From positions 179,239 to 243,238 of the forward strand of contig NZ_QZWZ01000008.1 in the NCBI RefSeq assembly GCF_003601975.1: a stretch of DNA of 64,000 nucleotides, written 5' to 3'. The notes under the pieces were generated by a model, which did no database searches, was not told the origin of the DNA, and worked only from the letters and a program-made list of their open reading frames with translations. Source of the DNA: Mesorhizobium waimense (lineage in GTDB: Bacteria; Pseudomonadota; Alphaproteobacteria; Rhizobiales; Rhizobiaceae). The position numbers and the translations under genes were made by a program. This document shows, in pieces, positions 20,000-29,029 of this stretch; the stretch's first letter is position 1, and every line of letters begins with the position of its first letter.

Positions 20000-20944
20000 G
20001 TGATCATCGACAATGCCGCTTTCGAGCGTTTCCGGCGCTCGCCGAACGACAAGACGACCTTGCTCCGCCTCCTGCTCGGAAGCACCATCGTTGTGCTGTT
20101 CTGGGTCGTGTCGACCTTGGCGGTGCTGCTCGGCGGCACCTATGTCTTTGTCGTCTCCCAGGCCCGGCTGGGCATCAGCCCGCCGGCCAGTGGGCCAGTG
20201 CAGGCTTTCCTGGCATCGCCCTCCGGAATTCTCACCGCGCTGCTCTCCTTCGCCGGCATCTGGATCGGTCTGTGGGTTGCCATGCGCTGGGTCCACGGCG
20301 AGCCGCTGTCGGCGCTCGTCGGAGCCAGCCGCCGTATTTCGCGCCAAGGATTCCTCAAGGGCCTGGCGGCAGTTCTGATCACCTCGCTGCTCTCCGAGGT
20401 CATGCTCTATTGGCTGCAGCCCGAGATCGCGCGCGGCGCGATCAGCCTGTCGTCCTGGCTGCTGTTCCTCGCCCCGATCATCGTGCTGGCCTTTCTGCAG
20501 ACATCCTCCGAGGAGGCGCTGTTTCGCGGCTATCTGCTGAGAGGCCTGGCAAACCGGTTTCGCAGCCCGCTCGTCTGGACGCTGCTGCCGGTATTGCTGT
20601 TCACATCGTTGCATTGGAGCGCGGCCTCGTCGCTCGCCATCAATGCCTGCGTGCTGGTCTCGATCGCCACCTTCGCGCTGGTGCTGACGCTTCTGGTCTA
20701 TGCGACCGGCAATCTGGGTGCTGCCTTTGGCGCCCATCTCGGCAACAACCTGACCGGATTCCTGCTGATTTCGCACCAGGCAGGCTACAATTCCTTTGCG
20801 CTGTTCAACGCCAAGCCGTTGGAAGGCCCCGGCTGGACAAATTCGGACGCGGTCCTGATCGCCGCGATCGGCATCGTCAGCAGCCTGTTGACGGTGTTGC
20901 TTCTGTTGCATCCGCGCTCGCCGCTGAAGGTCGGGCCGGAGTAA
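20000..20944 (+). CDS. CPBP-family intramembrane metalloprotease
   Basis: The protein is about 314 residues with eight hydrophobic segments. Motif 1 SSEEALFRGYLL (EExxxR), motif 2 LLFTSLHW (FxxxH) and motif 3 HLGNNL are the glutamate/histidine sites of CPBP (Abi/CAAX-like) glutamic or metallo intramembrane proteases (PF02517). The substrate is unknown. GTG at 20000 is preferred because family members start close to the first helix; an in-frame ATG at 19937 is possible. The TAA overlaps the next ATG (TAATG). Confidence 0.8.
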   Translation: MIIDNAAFERFRRSPNDKTTLLRLLLGSTIVVLFWVVSTLAVLLGGTYVFVVSQARLGISPPASGPVQAFLASPSGILTALLSFAGIWIGLWVAMRWVHGEPLSALVGASRRISRQGFLKGLAAVLITSLLSEVMLYWLQPEIARGAISLSSWLLFLAPIIVLAFLQTSSEEALFRGYLLRGLANRFRSPLVWTLLPVLLFTSLHWSAASSLAINACVLVSIATFALVLTLLVYATGNLGAAFGAHLGNNLTGFLLISHQAGYNSFALFNAKPLEGPGWTNSDAVLIAAIGIVSSLLTVLLLLHPRSPLKVGPE

Positions 20945-21885
20945 TGCGCATCACGCTGGTGGTCAGGGGCGCCATCCCCTGCAAGGGCTATGGCGGCACC
21001 CAGCGCCAGGTCGAGTGGCTGGCGAGCGAACTCGCCCGCCTCGGCCACCGGGTGGTGCTGATCGCCGACCCCGGCTCCAGCCATCCGCTGTGCGAAGTAC
21101 GGCATGCGTCGTCGGCGCAGCAATGCCGGGCCGCCATCCCCACCGACACCGACATTGTCCATTTCAACAGCTGGTTTATCGAGGTTCCCTTTCCGACCCT
21201 CAACACCGAGCACGGCTATACTCCAAGCGAGCCCAGACGGCAGAAGAACTGGAGTTTCGTCAGCGCCAGCCATGCCCGCAACCACGGTCGCGAGACCTTC
21301 GTCCATAACGGCTTTCCGACCGAGGCCTATCGGCTGACCGAAATCAAGACCGATCGTCTGATGTTCCTTGCCGGCATCGCGCGCGCCGGCAAGAACCTGA
21401 ACCGAGCCGTCGACCTGGCGAAGAAGTTTGATTTCCCCCTCGATATTGCTGGCGGCTCGCGCTGGCGGCTGCTCACGCGCAGCCAGGTGCGGCGTGAGCG
21501 CGTCTTCTTCAAGAGCCTTTCCAGCCGCTACCGCTTCCATGGCATCGTCGATGGCGACGAAAAGCTGCGCCTGCTGGGCGAGGCGAAGGCCTTTCTCAAT
21601 CCGATCGCCTGGGAGGAGCCGTTCGGCATGGCTTCGATCGAGGCGATGCTGTGCGGAACGCCGGTGCTGACGACACCGCGCGGCGCGCTGCCTGAGATCG
21701 TCGACGCCGACACCGGGCGCTTCTTCGACACCGACGCGGAGTTTGGCGCAGCCCTTGCCGCCGTCGCCGACCTGCCCCCGCAACGCTGCCGCGACTCAGC
21801 CGCCGCCCGCTTTCCGATCGCCCGGACCGCCAAGGGTTACCTCGACCTTTATGCGCGCATCCTCGACGGAGAGGTGCTGCCGTGA
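20944..21885 (+). CDS. Glycosyltransferase family 4-type protein
   Basis: The protein has 313 residues. The N-terminus RITLVVRGAIPCKGYGGTQR and the C-terminal WEEPFGMASIEAMLCGTPV (EX7E motif) with RGALPEIV identify a GT-B retaining glycosyltransferase of the GT4 kind. Such enzymes add sugars from nucleotide donors to polysaccharide or lipid acceptors. No polysaccharide cluster is adjacent. It is translationally coupled to the CPBP protease gene. Confidence 0.85.
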   Translation: MRITLVVRGAIPCKGYGGTQRQVEWLASELARLGHRVVLIADPGSSHPLCEVRHASSAQQCRAAIPTDTDIVHFNSWFIEVPFPTLNTEHGYTPSEPRRQKNWSFVSASHARNHGRETFVHNGFPTEAYRLTEIKTDRLMFLAGIARAGKNLNRAVDLAKKFDFPLDIAGGSRWRLLTRSQVRRERVFFKSLSSRYRFHGIVDGDEKLRLLGEAKAFLNPIAWEEPFGMASIEAMLCGTPVLTTPRGALPEIVDADTGRFFDTDAEFGAALAAVADLPPQRCRDSAAARFPIARTAKGYLDLYARILDGEVLP

Positions 21886-22044
21886 GCTTAGCGTTTCGAC
21901 GCTCGTCTCGGCCCAGACCTTGACTCCGCGCCCGATTTCCTGTCTACACGCCGCGAATTCCGCGACGAGTATCCCTCCGAGCAAGCCGACCAGGACGCCG
22001 AAACCTCTTTGAGGCAAGTGCTGTAAATCGATCCTGGAGGCCAA

Positions 22045-22079
22045 CACCCGGCAGCGCAGTGCGCCCCCGGGTGGCTTTT
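22045..22079 (+). terminator. Hairpin with T-rich tail in the ffh leader
   Basis: CACCCGG (22045-22051) pairs with CCGGGTG (22067-22073), followed by GCTTTTGGCTTTGGCTTTT. It lies 80 nt before the ffh start and about 160 nt after the glycosyltransferase. It could terminate the upstream transcript or act as a leader element of ffh. Confidence 0.5.
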
Positions 22080-22157
22080 GGCTTTGGCTTTTGCTTGGAC
22101 ACTTGGCGCGAACGCATTACCTCTCGGGTCGAGTGAACCGAGATCGAAGGACGCAAG

Positions 22158-23765
22158 ATGTTTGAATCGCTTCAGGAGCGCCTTGGCTCCATCCTGAACG
22201 GCCTGACCGGCCGCGGTGCCCTGTCGGAGGCGGATGTCTCGGCCGCACTTCGCGAGGTGCGCCGCGCGCTGCTCGAGGCCGACGTGGCGCTGGAAGTGGT
22301 GCGCTCCTTCACCGACAAGGTGCGCGAGAAGGCGGTCGGCGCCGCCGTGGTGAAGTCGATCAAGCCCGGCCAGATGGTCGTCAAGATCGTCCATGACGAG
22401 CTGGTTGAGATGCTTGGCGCCGAGGGCGTCGCCGTCGACCTCAACGCGCCCGCGCCCGTCGTCGTCATGATGGTTGGCCTACAGGGTTCCGGCAAGACGA
22501 CGACTTCGGCCAAGATCGCCAAGCGGCTGACCGAGCGGCAGAACAAGAAGGTTCTGATGGCCTCGCTCGACACGCGGCGCCCCGCCGCGCAGGAGCAGCT
22601 GCGCCAGCTCGGCGAGCAGGTGAAGGTGGCGACGCTGCCCGTCATCGCCGGCCAGAACCCGGTCGACATTGCGCGGCGCGCCGTGCAGGCGGCAAAGCTC
22701 GGCGGCCATGACGTCGTCATCCTCGACACCGCCGGCCGCACCCATATCGACGAGCCGCTGATGGTCGAGATGGCCGACATCAAGAAGGTGTCGAGCCCGC
22801 ACGAGATCCTGCTGGTCGCCGACTCGCTGACCGGCCAGGACGCCGTCAATCTGGCCAAGAGTTTCGACGAGCGCGTCGGCATCACCGGCCTGGTGCTGAC
22901 ACGCATGGACGGCGACGGCCGCGGCGGCGCGGCCCTTTCCATGCGCGCCGTCACCGGCAAGCCGATCAAGCTGATCGGCACCGGCGAAAAGATGGATGGG
23001 CTGGAGGAATTCCACCCCAAGCGCATCGCCGACCGCATCCTCGGCATGGGCGACATTGTCAGCCTGGTCGAAAAGGCCGCCGAGAACATCGACGCCGAGC
23101 AGGCGGCGGCGATGGCCAAGAAGATGCAGTCGGGCAAGTTCGACCTGAACGACCTCGCCGGCCAGCTTCAGCAGATGTCGAAGATGGGTGGCATGGGCGG
23201 CATCATGGGCATGATGCCGGGCATGGGCAAGATGAAGGACCAGATGGCCGCGGCCGGCCTCGACGACAAGATGTTCGGCCGTCAGCTCGCCATCATCTCG
23301 TCGATGACCAAGGCCGAGCGCGCCAACCCCGATATCCTGAAACATTCTCGCAAGAAGCGCATCGCCGCCGGTTCCGGCACCGACGCGGCCGAGATCAACA
23401 AGCTGCTGAAAATGCATCGCGGCATGGCCGACATGATGAAGGCGATGGGGGGCAAGGGCAAAGGCGGTGGCCTGATGCGCGGCATGATGGGTGGCCTCGC
23501 CTCGAAAATGGGCCTCGGCGGCATGATGCCCGGAGGCCCCGGGGGCATGATGGGCGGCGGCATGCCGGACCTCTCCAAGATGGATCCCAAGCAGCTCGAA
23601 GCCTTGCAGAAGCAGGCGCAGGCGGCCGGCCTCGGCGGCATGAAGGGCTTGCCCGGTGGCCTCCCCGGCGGCAGTGGCCTGCCCGGACTGCCCGGCGGCA
23701 TGAAGCTGCCCGGCCTTCCCGGCCTGGGCGGCGGCGGGCTGCCCGGCCTTGGGAAGAAGAAGTGA
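22158..23765 (+). CDS. ffh: Signal recognition particle protein Ffh
   Basis: The protein has 535 residues. The N domain and GTPase G domain (GLQGSGKTTTSAKIAKRL, DTAGRTHIDE, TRMDGDGRGG, GTGEKMDGLE) are followed by the methionine-rich M domain that binds 4.5S RNA and signal sequences. The C-terminal 100 residues are an unusually long Gly/Met/Pro/Leu tail ending GLGKKK. Ffh delivers nascent membrane proteins to FtsY. It heads a cluster with chorismate mutase and rpsP. Confidence 0.97.
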   Translation: MFESLQERLGSILNGLTGRGALSEADVSAALREVRRALLEADVALEVVRSFTDKVREKAVGAAVVKSIKPGQMVVKIVHDELVEMLGAEGVAVDLNAPAPVVVMMVGLQGSGKTTTSAKIAKRLTERQNKKVLMASLDTRRPAAQEQLRQLGEQVKVATLPVIAGQNPVDIARRAVQAAKLGGHDVVILDTAGRTHIDEPLMVEMADIKKVSSPHEILLVADSLTGQDAVNLAKSFDERVGITGLVLTRMDGDGRGGAALSMRAVTGKPIKLIGTGEKMDGLEEFHPKRIADRILGMGDIVSLVEKAAENIDAEQAAAMAKKMQSGKFDLNDLAGQLQQMSKMGGMGGIMGMMPGMGKMKDQMAAAGLDDKMFGRQLAIISSMTKAERANPDILKHSRKKRIAAGSGTDAAEINKLLKMHRGMADMMKAMGGKGKGGGLMRGMMGGLASKMGLGGMMPGGPGGMMGGGMPDLSKMDPKQLEALQKQAQAAGLGGMKGLPGGLPGGSGLPGLPGGMKLPGLPGLGGGGLPGLGKKK

Positions 23766-23772
23766 GGGCGTC

Positions 23773-24099
23773 ATGAACGAAGACAAGGACATGGCCGACG
23801 CACGCACGATTCTCGCCGGCTATCGCGCTTCGATCGACAATATCGACGCTGCCCTCATCCATATGCTGGCCGAGCGCTTCCGCTGCACCAAGGCGGTCGG
23901 CGTGCTGAAGGCAGAGCACGGCCTGCCGCCGGCCGATCCGGCGCGCGAGCAGCAGCAGATCGCCCGCCTTCGCCAACTGGCCAAGGATGCGCATCTCGAT
24001 CCCGATTTCGCGGAAAAATTCCTCAACTTCGTCGTCCGCGAAGTGATCCGTCACCACGAACAGATCGCCGCTGCCAACGGCGTGACGAAAACCGGCTGA
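23773..24099 (+). CDS. Chorismate mutase (AroQ class)
   Basis: The 108-residue all-helical protein carries the motif [20 protein letters not shown] of AroQ-type chorismate mutases, and the conserved Arg/Lys/Gln residues continue through KAVGVLK and the last helix. It converts chorismate to prephenate for Phe/Tyr synthesis. It lies 7 nt after ffh and upstream of rpsP, the arrangement seen across rhizobia. Confidence 0.9.
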   Translation: MNEDKDMADARTILAGYRASIDNIDAALIHMLAERFRCTKAVGVLKAEHGLPPADPAREQQQIARLRQLAKDAHLDPDFAEKFLNFVVREVIRHHEQIAAANGVTKTG

Positions 24100-24148
24100 A
24101 GACCAGCCTCAACAGATCAACGAAATCAGAGCTTTTAGGAGAAAAGAA

Positions 24149-24550
24149 ATGGCACTGAAGATCAGACTGGCCCGTGCGGGCTCGAAGAAGCGTCCCTACT
24201 ACCACGTCGTCGTCGCCGACGCCCGTTCGCCGCGCGACGGCCGTTTCATCGAGTCGCTCGGCTCGTGGAACCCGCTGCTGCCCAAGGACGGCGAGCGCGT
24301 CAAGGTCGACGCCGACCGCGTCAAGCATTGGCTGTCGCACGGCGCCCAGCCGACCGACCGCGTGCTGCGCTTCCTCGACGAGGCCGGGCTCGCCAAGCGC
24401 GACGCCCGTTCCAACCCGAAGAAGGCCGAGCCCGGCAAGAAGGCGCAGGAGCGCGCCGCCCTGCTGAAGAAGGCGCAGGACGATGCCGCCGCCGCTGTTG
24501 CTGCCGCGGCCGCCGCACCGGCCGAGGCGGAAGCCGCCACCGCCGAGTAA
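24149..24550 (+). CDS. rpsP: 30S ribosomal protein S16
   Basis: The protein has 133 residues: the conserved S16 core ([32 protein letters not shown]) occupies the first 80, then an Ala/Glu/Lys-rich tail typical of alphaproteobacteria. AGGAGAAAAGAA precedes the ATG. A strong terminator follows directly, so rimM-trmD, which often come next, are not co-transcribed here and are absent from the window. Confidence 0.97.
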   Translation: MALKIRLARAGSKKRPYYHVVVADARSPRDGRFIESLGSWNPLLPKDGERVKVDADRVKHWLSHGAQPTDRVLRFLDEAGLAKRDARSNPKKAEPGKKAQERAALLKKAQDDAAAAVAAAAAAPAEAEAATAE

Positions 24551-24569
24551 TCCGGCTCAATTTGCTTAT

Positions 24570-24603
24570 GAGAACGGCGGGCCATGGCCCGCCGTTCTCT
24601 TTT
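24570..24603 (+). terminator. Strong intrinsic terminator after rpsP
   Basis: GAGAACGGCGGGC (24570-24582) pairs with GCCCGCCGTTCTC (24587-24599), followed by TTTT. The 13-bp GC-rich stem begins 19 nt after the rpsP stop. Confidence 0.9.
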
Positions 24604-24633
24604 CGGGCCATGCCCGTGCGGAAGGCCGCCCGC

Positions 24634-24897
24634 TCAATAGCCGTCCGGGCATCGGGCGATATAGACGCGCCCGTAGCGGTCCCGGTAGCGGCAGCGGTCC
24701 GGTTCGTTGGCCCGGCCGATCAACGCACCGGCGACGGCGCCGACCGCACCACCGACGACAGCGCCTTCCACCGGATCATTTGCCACGGCAGCACCGATGG
24801 CGGCGCCACCCAAGCCGCCGACCGCGGCACCCTTTTCCGTTTGCGAACAGGCCCCTAGCGGAACCAGCAGCGCCAGCAAAAGCAAGGTTTTTTTCAT
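24634..24897 (-). CDS. Small glycine-zipper lipoprotein
   Basis: The protein has 87 residues. The signal peptide ends in the lipobox LGAC. The next 45 residues are a glycine zipper with repeated GxxxG (VGGLGGAAIGAAV, GGAVGAVAGALIG). The C-terminal CRYRDRYGRVYIARC has two cysteines. It resembles YMGG/glycine-zipper outer-membrane lipoproteins (PF13441/13488). The role is unknown. GAGAGG lies 7 nt before the ATG. Confidence 0.85.
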   Translation of the reverse strand: MKKTLLLLALLVPLGACSQTEKGAAVGGLGGAAIGAAVANDPVEGAVVGGAVGAVAGALIGRANEPDRCRYRDRYGRVYIARCPDGY

Positions 24898-24997
24898 CGT
24901 CGTTCCTCTCCAAGGGAAGACCATCTTCACCCACCCTTGGGTCGATAACGCACGGAAGCGTGATTTGATCCGCCTGGGAATCGATGAGCCGATCGCC

Positions 24998-25524
24998 TTA
25001 CTTTTCGACGGCTCGCTTCAGATTGAGGAGACCGGCCTCAAAATCCCTGCCGATCAGGCTGTCGAAATTCATGAACAGGCCCATCAGCTTGGCTATGAAC
25101 GGCCGGCCGCCGCGCATCGCCCAGGTGACGGTCGTGTTCTCGCCCGACGGCGTCAGGGTGAAGTCGACGGTGTTGTTGGCCCTGAACGGCTTTTCGAAAT
25201 CGAGCTTCAGCGCCACCAGCGACGACGGAACCGAATTGGTGATCTCCATGCGGCCGACCCCGGCCTTGCTGTTGCCTTGCCAGGCATAGGCGGCGCCCTT
25301 GCCGATTTCCGCACCGGAGAGCGTGCGTTTCATCTCCGGGTCGAGCTTTTCGTAGGGCGACCAGGCGGGCCAGCGCCTGAAATCATTGATCAGCGGAAAG
25401 ATCGCGTCGGCGGGCGCCTTGATGCCGGCCGAGCGGCTGACGACGAAGTCGTTGGGCCGTGTCGCCGCATAGAGGAGCACGCGGCGATGACGGCGACGAG
25501 AAAGATGAGGATGGTGGCAAGCAT
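24998..25524 (-). pseudogene. SRPBCC (polyketide cyclase-like) protein with apparent N-terminal frameshift
   Basis: The SRPBCC domain (IKAPADAIFPLINDFRRWPAWSP onward) is open from 24998 to a GTG at 25480. Upstream on the same strand, an ATG at 25524 with an AGGACA site encodes a membrane anchor, MLATILIFLVAVIAA, in another frame. Joining it to VLLYAATRPNDF needs one extra base near 25481. The membrane-anchored form is usual for this family next to DoxX, so one base seems missing. It may be a real mutation or a sequence error; a short form starting at GTG 25480 is the alternative. Confidence 0.65.
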
Positions 25525-25544
25525 TGTCCTATCCCTTCAATGGC

Positions 25545-25949
25545 TTAGTTGGCGAACAGCGCGCGCACCCTGGGGTCGCGCAGGAACAGGCCGCCCCACA
25601 GGATGACGCCGAGATAGACGCCGAACAGAATATGCGAAAACAGCGGGCTGCCTATGCGCATATGGGTGGCGACGGCGCCGCCCATATAGGCAGTGAGCAG
25701 GATGGCGCCGAGCACCGAGGTGCGTGGCAACGCATAGAGCGCGGTCGAAACCAGCCCGATGATGCCGAGCAGGCGCGCGGCATTGGCATCGGCCGGCCAG
25801 CCAAGCTGCGTCATGGTCTGGGTGACGATATCCAGCGGCGGCAGTTTGATGACGCCGTCGAAGATCATGAACAGCACGATGATCGTGCTGAGCGCACGGC
25901 CGGTCCACAAGGCGCCGGATGAGACGGGCGCGGTTTGCGATACGGACAT
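25545..25949 (-). CDS. DoxX family membrane protein
   Basis: The protein has 134 residues and four helices. RALSTIIVLFMIFDGVIKL and ALPRTSVLGAILLTAYMGGA match DoxX-like proteins (PF13564). The function of small DoxX proteins is poorly defined. AGGAGGGAACATCA precedes the ATG at 25949. The SRPBCC reading frame begins 20 nt downstream, so the two form an operon. Confidence 0.85.
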   Translation of the reverse strand: MSVSQTAPVSSGALWTGRALSTIIVLFMIFDGVIKLPPLDIVTQTMTQLGWPADANAARLLGIIGLVSTALYALPRTSVLGAILLTAYMGGAVATHMRIGSPLFSHILFGVYLGVILWGGLFLRDPRVRALFAN

Positions 25950-26094
25950 TGATGTTCCCTCCTGATGTTTCGAACCCCTTTTCGCGAGGGTCGAGCCAAG
26001 GACGCGGCAGAGGGCGGCAATCCGACACGTGCCGGAGTCTTTAAGGCATCCGGGCGCGATAGCATCCGGTAAGCCCTTGCCAAACCTAGAGCAA

Positions 26095-26190
26095 TTCCAG
26101 GAAAAGTGCGCAGCGGTTTTCCGTCCGGAATTGCGTAAAAACAAAGAGTTAGAGAGGTTACAGCGATTCTATCAATCGCTGAACCTCTCT
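26095..26190. repeat. Rhizobial palindromic repeat, family C, copy 2
   Basis: CAATTCCAGG, then GGAATTGCGTAAAA, then the hairpin AGAGAGGTT-CAGCGATT / AATCGCTGAACCTCTCT. It shares module order with 19803-19860. The hairpin directly follows the stop of the leftward bestrophin gene and probably serves as its terminator. Confidence 0.7.
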
Positions 26191-27096
26191 CTAGGAAAAA
26201 TAGAACCTTTCGGCCGCAATCATCTTCGGCGGTGTCTCGCCGAGCGCCTCGAACACCGAGATCTCGCAGACGCGGCAGAGGCCGTCCAGTGCAAGGTCGT
26301 TGGGCTGGGTGCCGAACGGATCCTCGAGTTCCTCCGAAAGCGCGTCGAGGCCGAAGAAAGTGTAGGCGATCAGCGCCGTGAACAGCGGTGTCGCCCAGCC
26401 GGCGGCGGAGGCCAGCCCGAAGGGCAAAAGCAGGCAGAAGATGTAGGCGGTCCGCTGCAGCAGCAGCGTATAGGCAAAGGGCAGCGGCGTCCCGGCGATG
26501 CGCTCGCAGCCGGCCTGCGCGGCGGCGATCTCCGACAGCCGTTCATCGAGGATGCGATAACCGATCGTGTCGATCGCGCCGGCCTTGCGGAGTGCTGCGA
26601 TACGTCCGCCCATCCGCCGCACCATGGCGTCCGGCGCGTTGGCAGCCTGGACGGCGCTTTCAATCTCGTCGCCGATGAAGGTGCGGGCTTCTGCCGTGGC
26701 ATCGACCCGTCTCAGCAGGCCACGCAGGAAGTGGCAGAAGGCCGCCGCTTCCATCAATAGGCCGCGCAGCTCGGTGCGGTCCTCGATCAGCCCGGTCGAG
26801 GCACGCGCCAGGTTGCGGATGTCGAAGACCAGCTGCCCCCACAGCTTGCGCGCCTCCCACCAGCGGTCGTAGGCGGCGTTGTTGCGAAAACCGAGATAGA
26901 TCGACAACGCGACGCCAAGCAGAGCGAATGGCGCCGTGCCGGCATTGCCGAAGTCGAGCTTCAATGCCCTGACGACGACCACCACCAGCGCGCCATAGGC
27001 GGCAAAGCCAAAGATCTGCGGCAGAATGCGCGGCACCACCGAGCCGCGCATGATGAAGAACAGGTGCAGGAACCCCGGACGCGGGCGAACGATCAT
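26191..27096 (-). CDS. Bestrophin-family membrane channel
   Basis: The protein has 301 residues. The N-terminal VRPRPGFLHLFF and the following helices, SIYLGFRNNAAYDRWWEARKLWG, and the C-terminal DPFGTQPNDLALDGL are diagnostic of bacterial bestrophins (PF01062, formerly UPF0187). Bacterial members form pentameric cation-selective channels; physiological role is unclear. ATG at 27096 was chosen over an upstream start because the conserved N-terminal segment begins there. Confidence 0.88.
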   Translation of the reverse strand: MIVRPRPGFLHLFFIMRGSVVPRILPQIFGFAAYGALVVVVVRALKLDFGNAGTAPFALLGVALSIYLGFRNNAAYDRWWEARKLWGQLVFDIRNLARASTGLIEDRTELRGLLMEAAAFCHFLRGLLRRVDATAEARTFIGDEIESAVQAANAPDAMVRRMGGRIAALRKAGAIDTIGYRILDERLSEIAAAQAGCERIAGTPLPFAYTLLLQRTAYIFCLLLPFGLASAAGWATPLFTALIAYTFFGLDALSEELEDPFGTQPNDLALDGLCRVCEISVFEALGETPPKMIAAERFYFS

Positions 27097-27318
27097 AAAA
27101 AACCCTTTCACGGACCGGCGCCGGCCCTGAGCCCGTCTATTGTGAGACGGCACTGGTGCGCAAGCTCAGCCGTCAACGACATCGCCATGTCGCCTTGCGA
27201 GGCCCATGTCGTCTTGCGAGGGAAGGGCGGTGCGCGTTATCGAAGTCCGCGAAAGTATCTGATGAAGGGGTGCAGGCGCTCGACGACCGCCTGTTGCACA
27301 AGATCCGGAAAGCAATCA

Positions 27319-27726
27319 ATGGCTGGCGAGACCGACCTGAAAAAACTGCTGGCGACGATGACGCCGGAACTGCTTGCCGGCTTCCATGTCTTCGTCACCT
27401 TGCCGCCCGGTATGCCGGTTCCCGGTACGCTCGAACCTGTAATGATGTTTCGCGAGCGCGAGGGCACGACGCTGATCGTGCTGGAAGACGAAGCAAAGGC
27501 AGCCGGCCTGGACGCCGTTTTCCCGTGCCGCATGATCACGCTGAACATCCATTCGTCGCTGGAGGCGGTTGGCTTCCTCGCCGCCATCACCGCGCAGCTG
27601 GCCAGTGCTGGCATGGGCGTCAATCCGGTCTCGGCCTTTTATCACGATCACCTGTTCGTGCCGGCAGAGCTGGCGGAGGAAGCGATGGAGCTGTTGCGCC
27701 AGCTGGCGGAGGAAAGCCGGCTGTGA
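27319..27726 (+). CDS. ACT-domain protein
   Basis: The 135-residue cytoplasmic protein contains EPVMMFREREGTTLIV and LNIHSSLEAVGFLAAITAQL, typical of small stand-alone ACT-like proteins that bind amino acids. The exact ligand is unknown. ATG at 27319 lies just before the conserved DLKKLLATM start. The 268-nt gap downstream is GC-rich, palindromic and non-coding. Confidence 0.75.
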   Translation: MAGETDLKKLLATMTPELLAGFHVFVTLPPGMPVPGTLEPVMMFREREGTTLIVLEDEAKAAGLDAVFPCRMITLNIHSSLEAVGFLAAITAQLASAGMGVNPVSAFYHDHLFVPAELAEEAMELLRQLAEESRL

Positions 27727-27994
27727 CGCCGGAACCTGCTGCTACTTGAGACGCCAGTGCTGCCCCTCACCCCTGCCGGGACCGCGGCCCTTCGCCACCG
27801 CTCCGGGTATTCGTCGTTCGGAAAACCAAGCAGTTGGCTTCCCGTCCGCTTCGCGGAGCACTTCTCACCCCCCGTGAACGGGGAGAAGAGAGCCTCCGGC
27901 CAAAGGCCGAGCCCGCGACCGCGGGCCGCCGGTCGTCCGGCGCCCCCCGCGGAGGGCCCGCCGCGGCAGCGGCGATACGGCCCGTGAGCGAAAA

Positions 27995-29029
27995 CTAAGC
28001 CGCCTTCTTCTTCGGCTGAATCAGGCTGCGCTCGACCAGCAGTTCGGCGATCTGCACCGCGTTCAAAGCCGCGCCCTTGCGCAGATTGTCGGAGACGATC
28101 CACATCGACAGGCCGTTGTCGATGGTCGAATCCTCGCGGATGCGCGAGATGAAGGTGGCGTCCTCGCCGGCCGATTCGAGCGGCGTGATATAGCCGCCGT
28201 CTTCGCGCTTGTCCAAGACCTGGCAGCCCGGCGCCTCGCGCAGGATGTCGCGCGCCTCGTCTGCGGTGATCGGCTTTTCGAACTCGATGTTGACCGCCTC
28301 CGAATGGCCGATGAACACCGGCACGCGCACGCAGGTCGCCGTCAGCTTGATCTTGGGGTCGAGCATCTTCTTGGTCTCGGCCACCATCTTCCACTCTTCC
28401 TTGGTGAAACCGTCGTCGAGGAAGACGTCGATATGCGGGATGACGTTGAAAGCGATGCGCTTGGTGAACTTCTTGACGTCGACCTGGTCGGCGACAAACA
28501 CGGCACGCGTTTGCGTGAACAGCTCGTCCATGCCTTCCTTGCCGGCGCCCGACACCGACTGGTAGGTGGCGACGACGACGCGCTTGATGGTGGCAAAGTC
28601 ATGCAGTGGCTTCAGCGCCACCACCAGCTGCGCCGTCGAGCAGTTCGGATTGGCGATGATGTTCTTGCGCGTAAACAGCGAGATCGCATCCGGGTTCACT
28701 TCCGGCACGATCAGCGGCACGTCCTGGTCGTAGCGGAACGCCGACGAATTATCGATGACGACGCAACCCTGCTTGCCGATCTTCGGCGACCATTCCTTGG
28801 AGACGTTGCCGCCGGCCGACATGATGCAGATATCGGTATCGGAAAAGTCATACTGGTCGAGCGACTTGACCTTCAGCGTGCGGTCGCCGAACGACACTTC
28901 CGTGCCCTGGCTGCGCCGCGAGGCCAGTGCCACCACTTCGCTCACCGGAAAGCCGCGCTCTTCCAGTATGTTCAGCATTTCCCGGCCCACATTGCCCGTG
29001 GCGCCGACGATCGCAACCTTGAAACTCAT
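27995..29029 (-). CDS. asd: Aspartate-semialdehyde dehydrogenase
   Basis: The protein has 344 residues. The NADP-binding GATGNVGREML is at the N-terminus. The catalytic cysteine lies in NPNCSTAQLV. Substrate residues include the H of IGHSEAVN. It reduces aspartyl phosphate to the semialdehyde in the Lys/Thr/Met/DAP pathway. It is monocistronic in the window. Confidence 0.96.
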   Translation of the reverse strand: MSFKVAIVGATGNVGREMLNILEERGFPVSEVVALASRRSQGTEVSFGDRTLKVKSLDQYDFSDTDICIMSAGGNVSKEWSPKIGKQGCVVIDNSSAFRYDQDVPLIVPEVNPDAISLFTRKNIIANPNCSTAQLVVALKPLHDFATIKRVVVATYQSVSGAGKEGMDELFTQTRAVFVADQVDVKKFTKRIAFNVIPHIDVFLDDGFTKEEWKMVAETKKMLDPKIKLTATCVRVPVFIGHSEAVNIEFEKPITADEARDILREAPGCQVLDKREDGGYITPLESAGEDATFISRIREDSTIDNGLSMWIVSDNLRKGAALNAVQIAELLVERSLIQPKKKAA

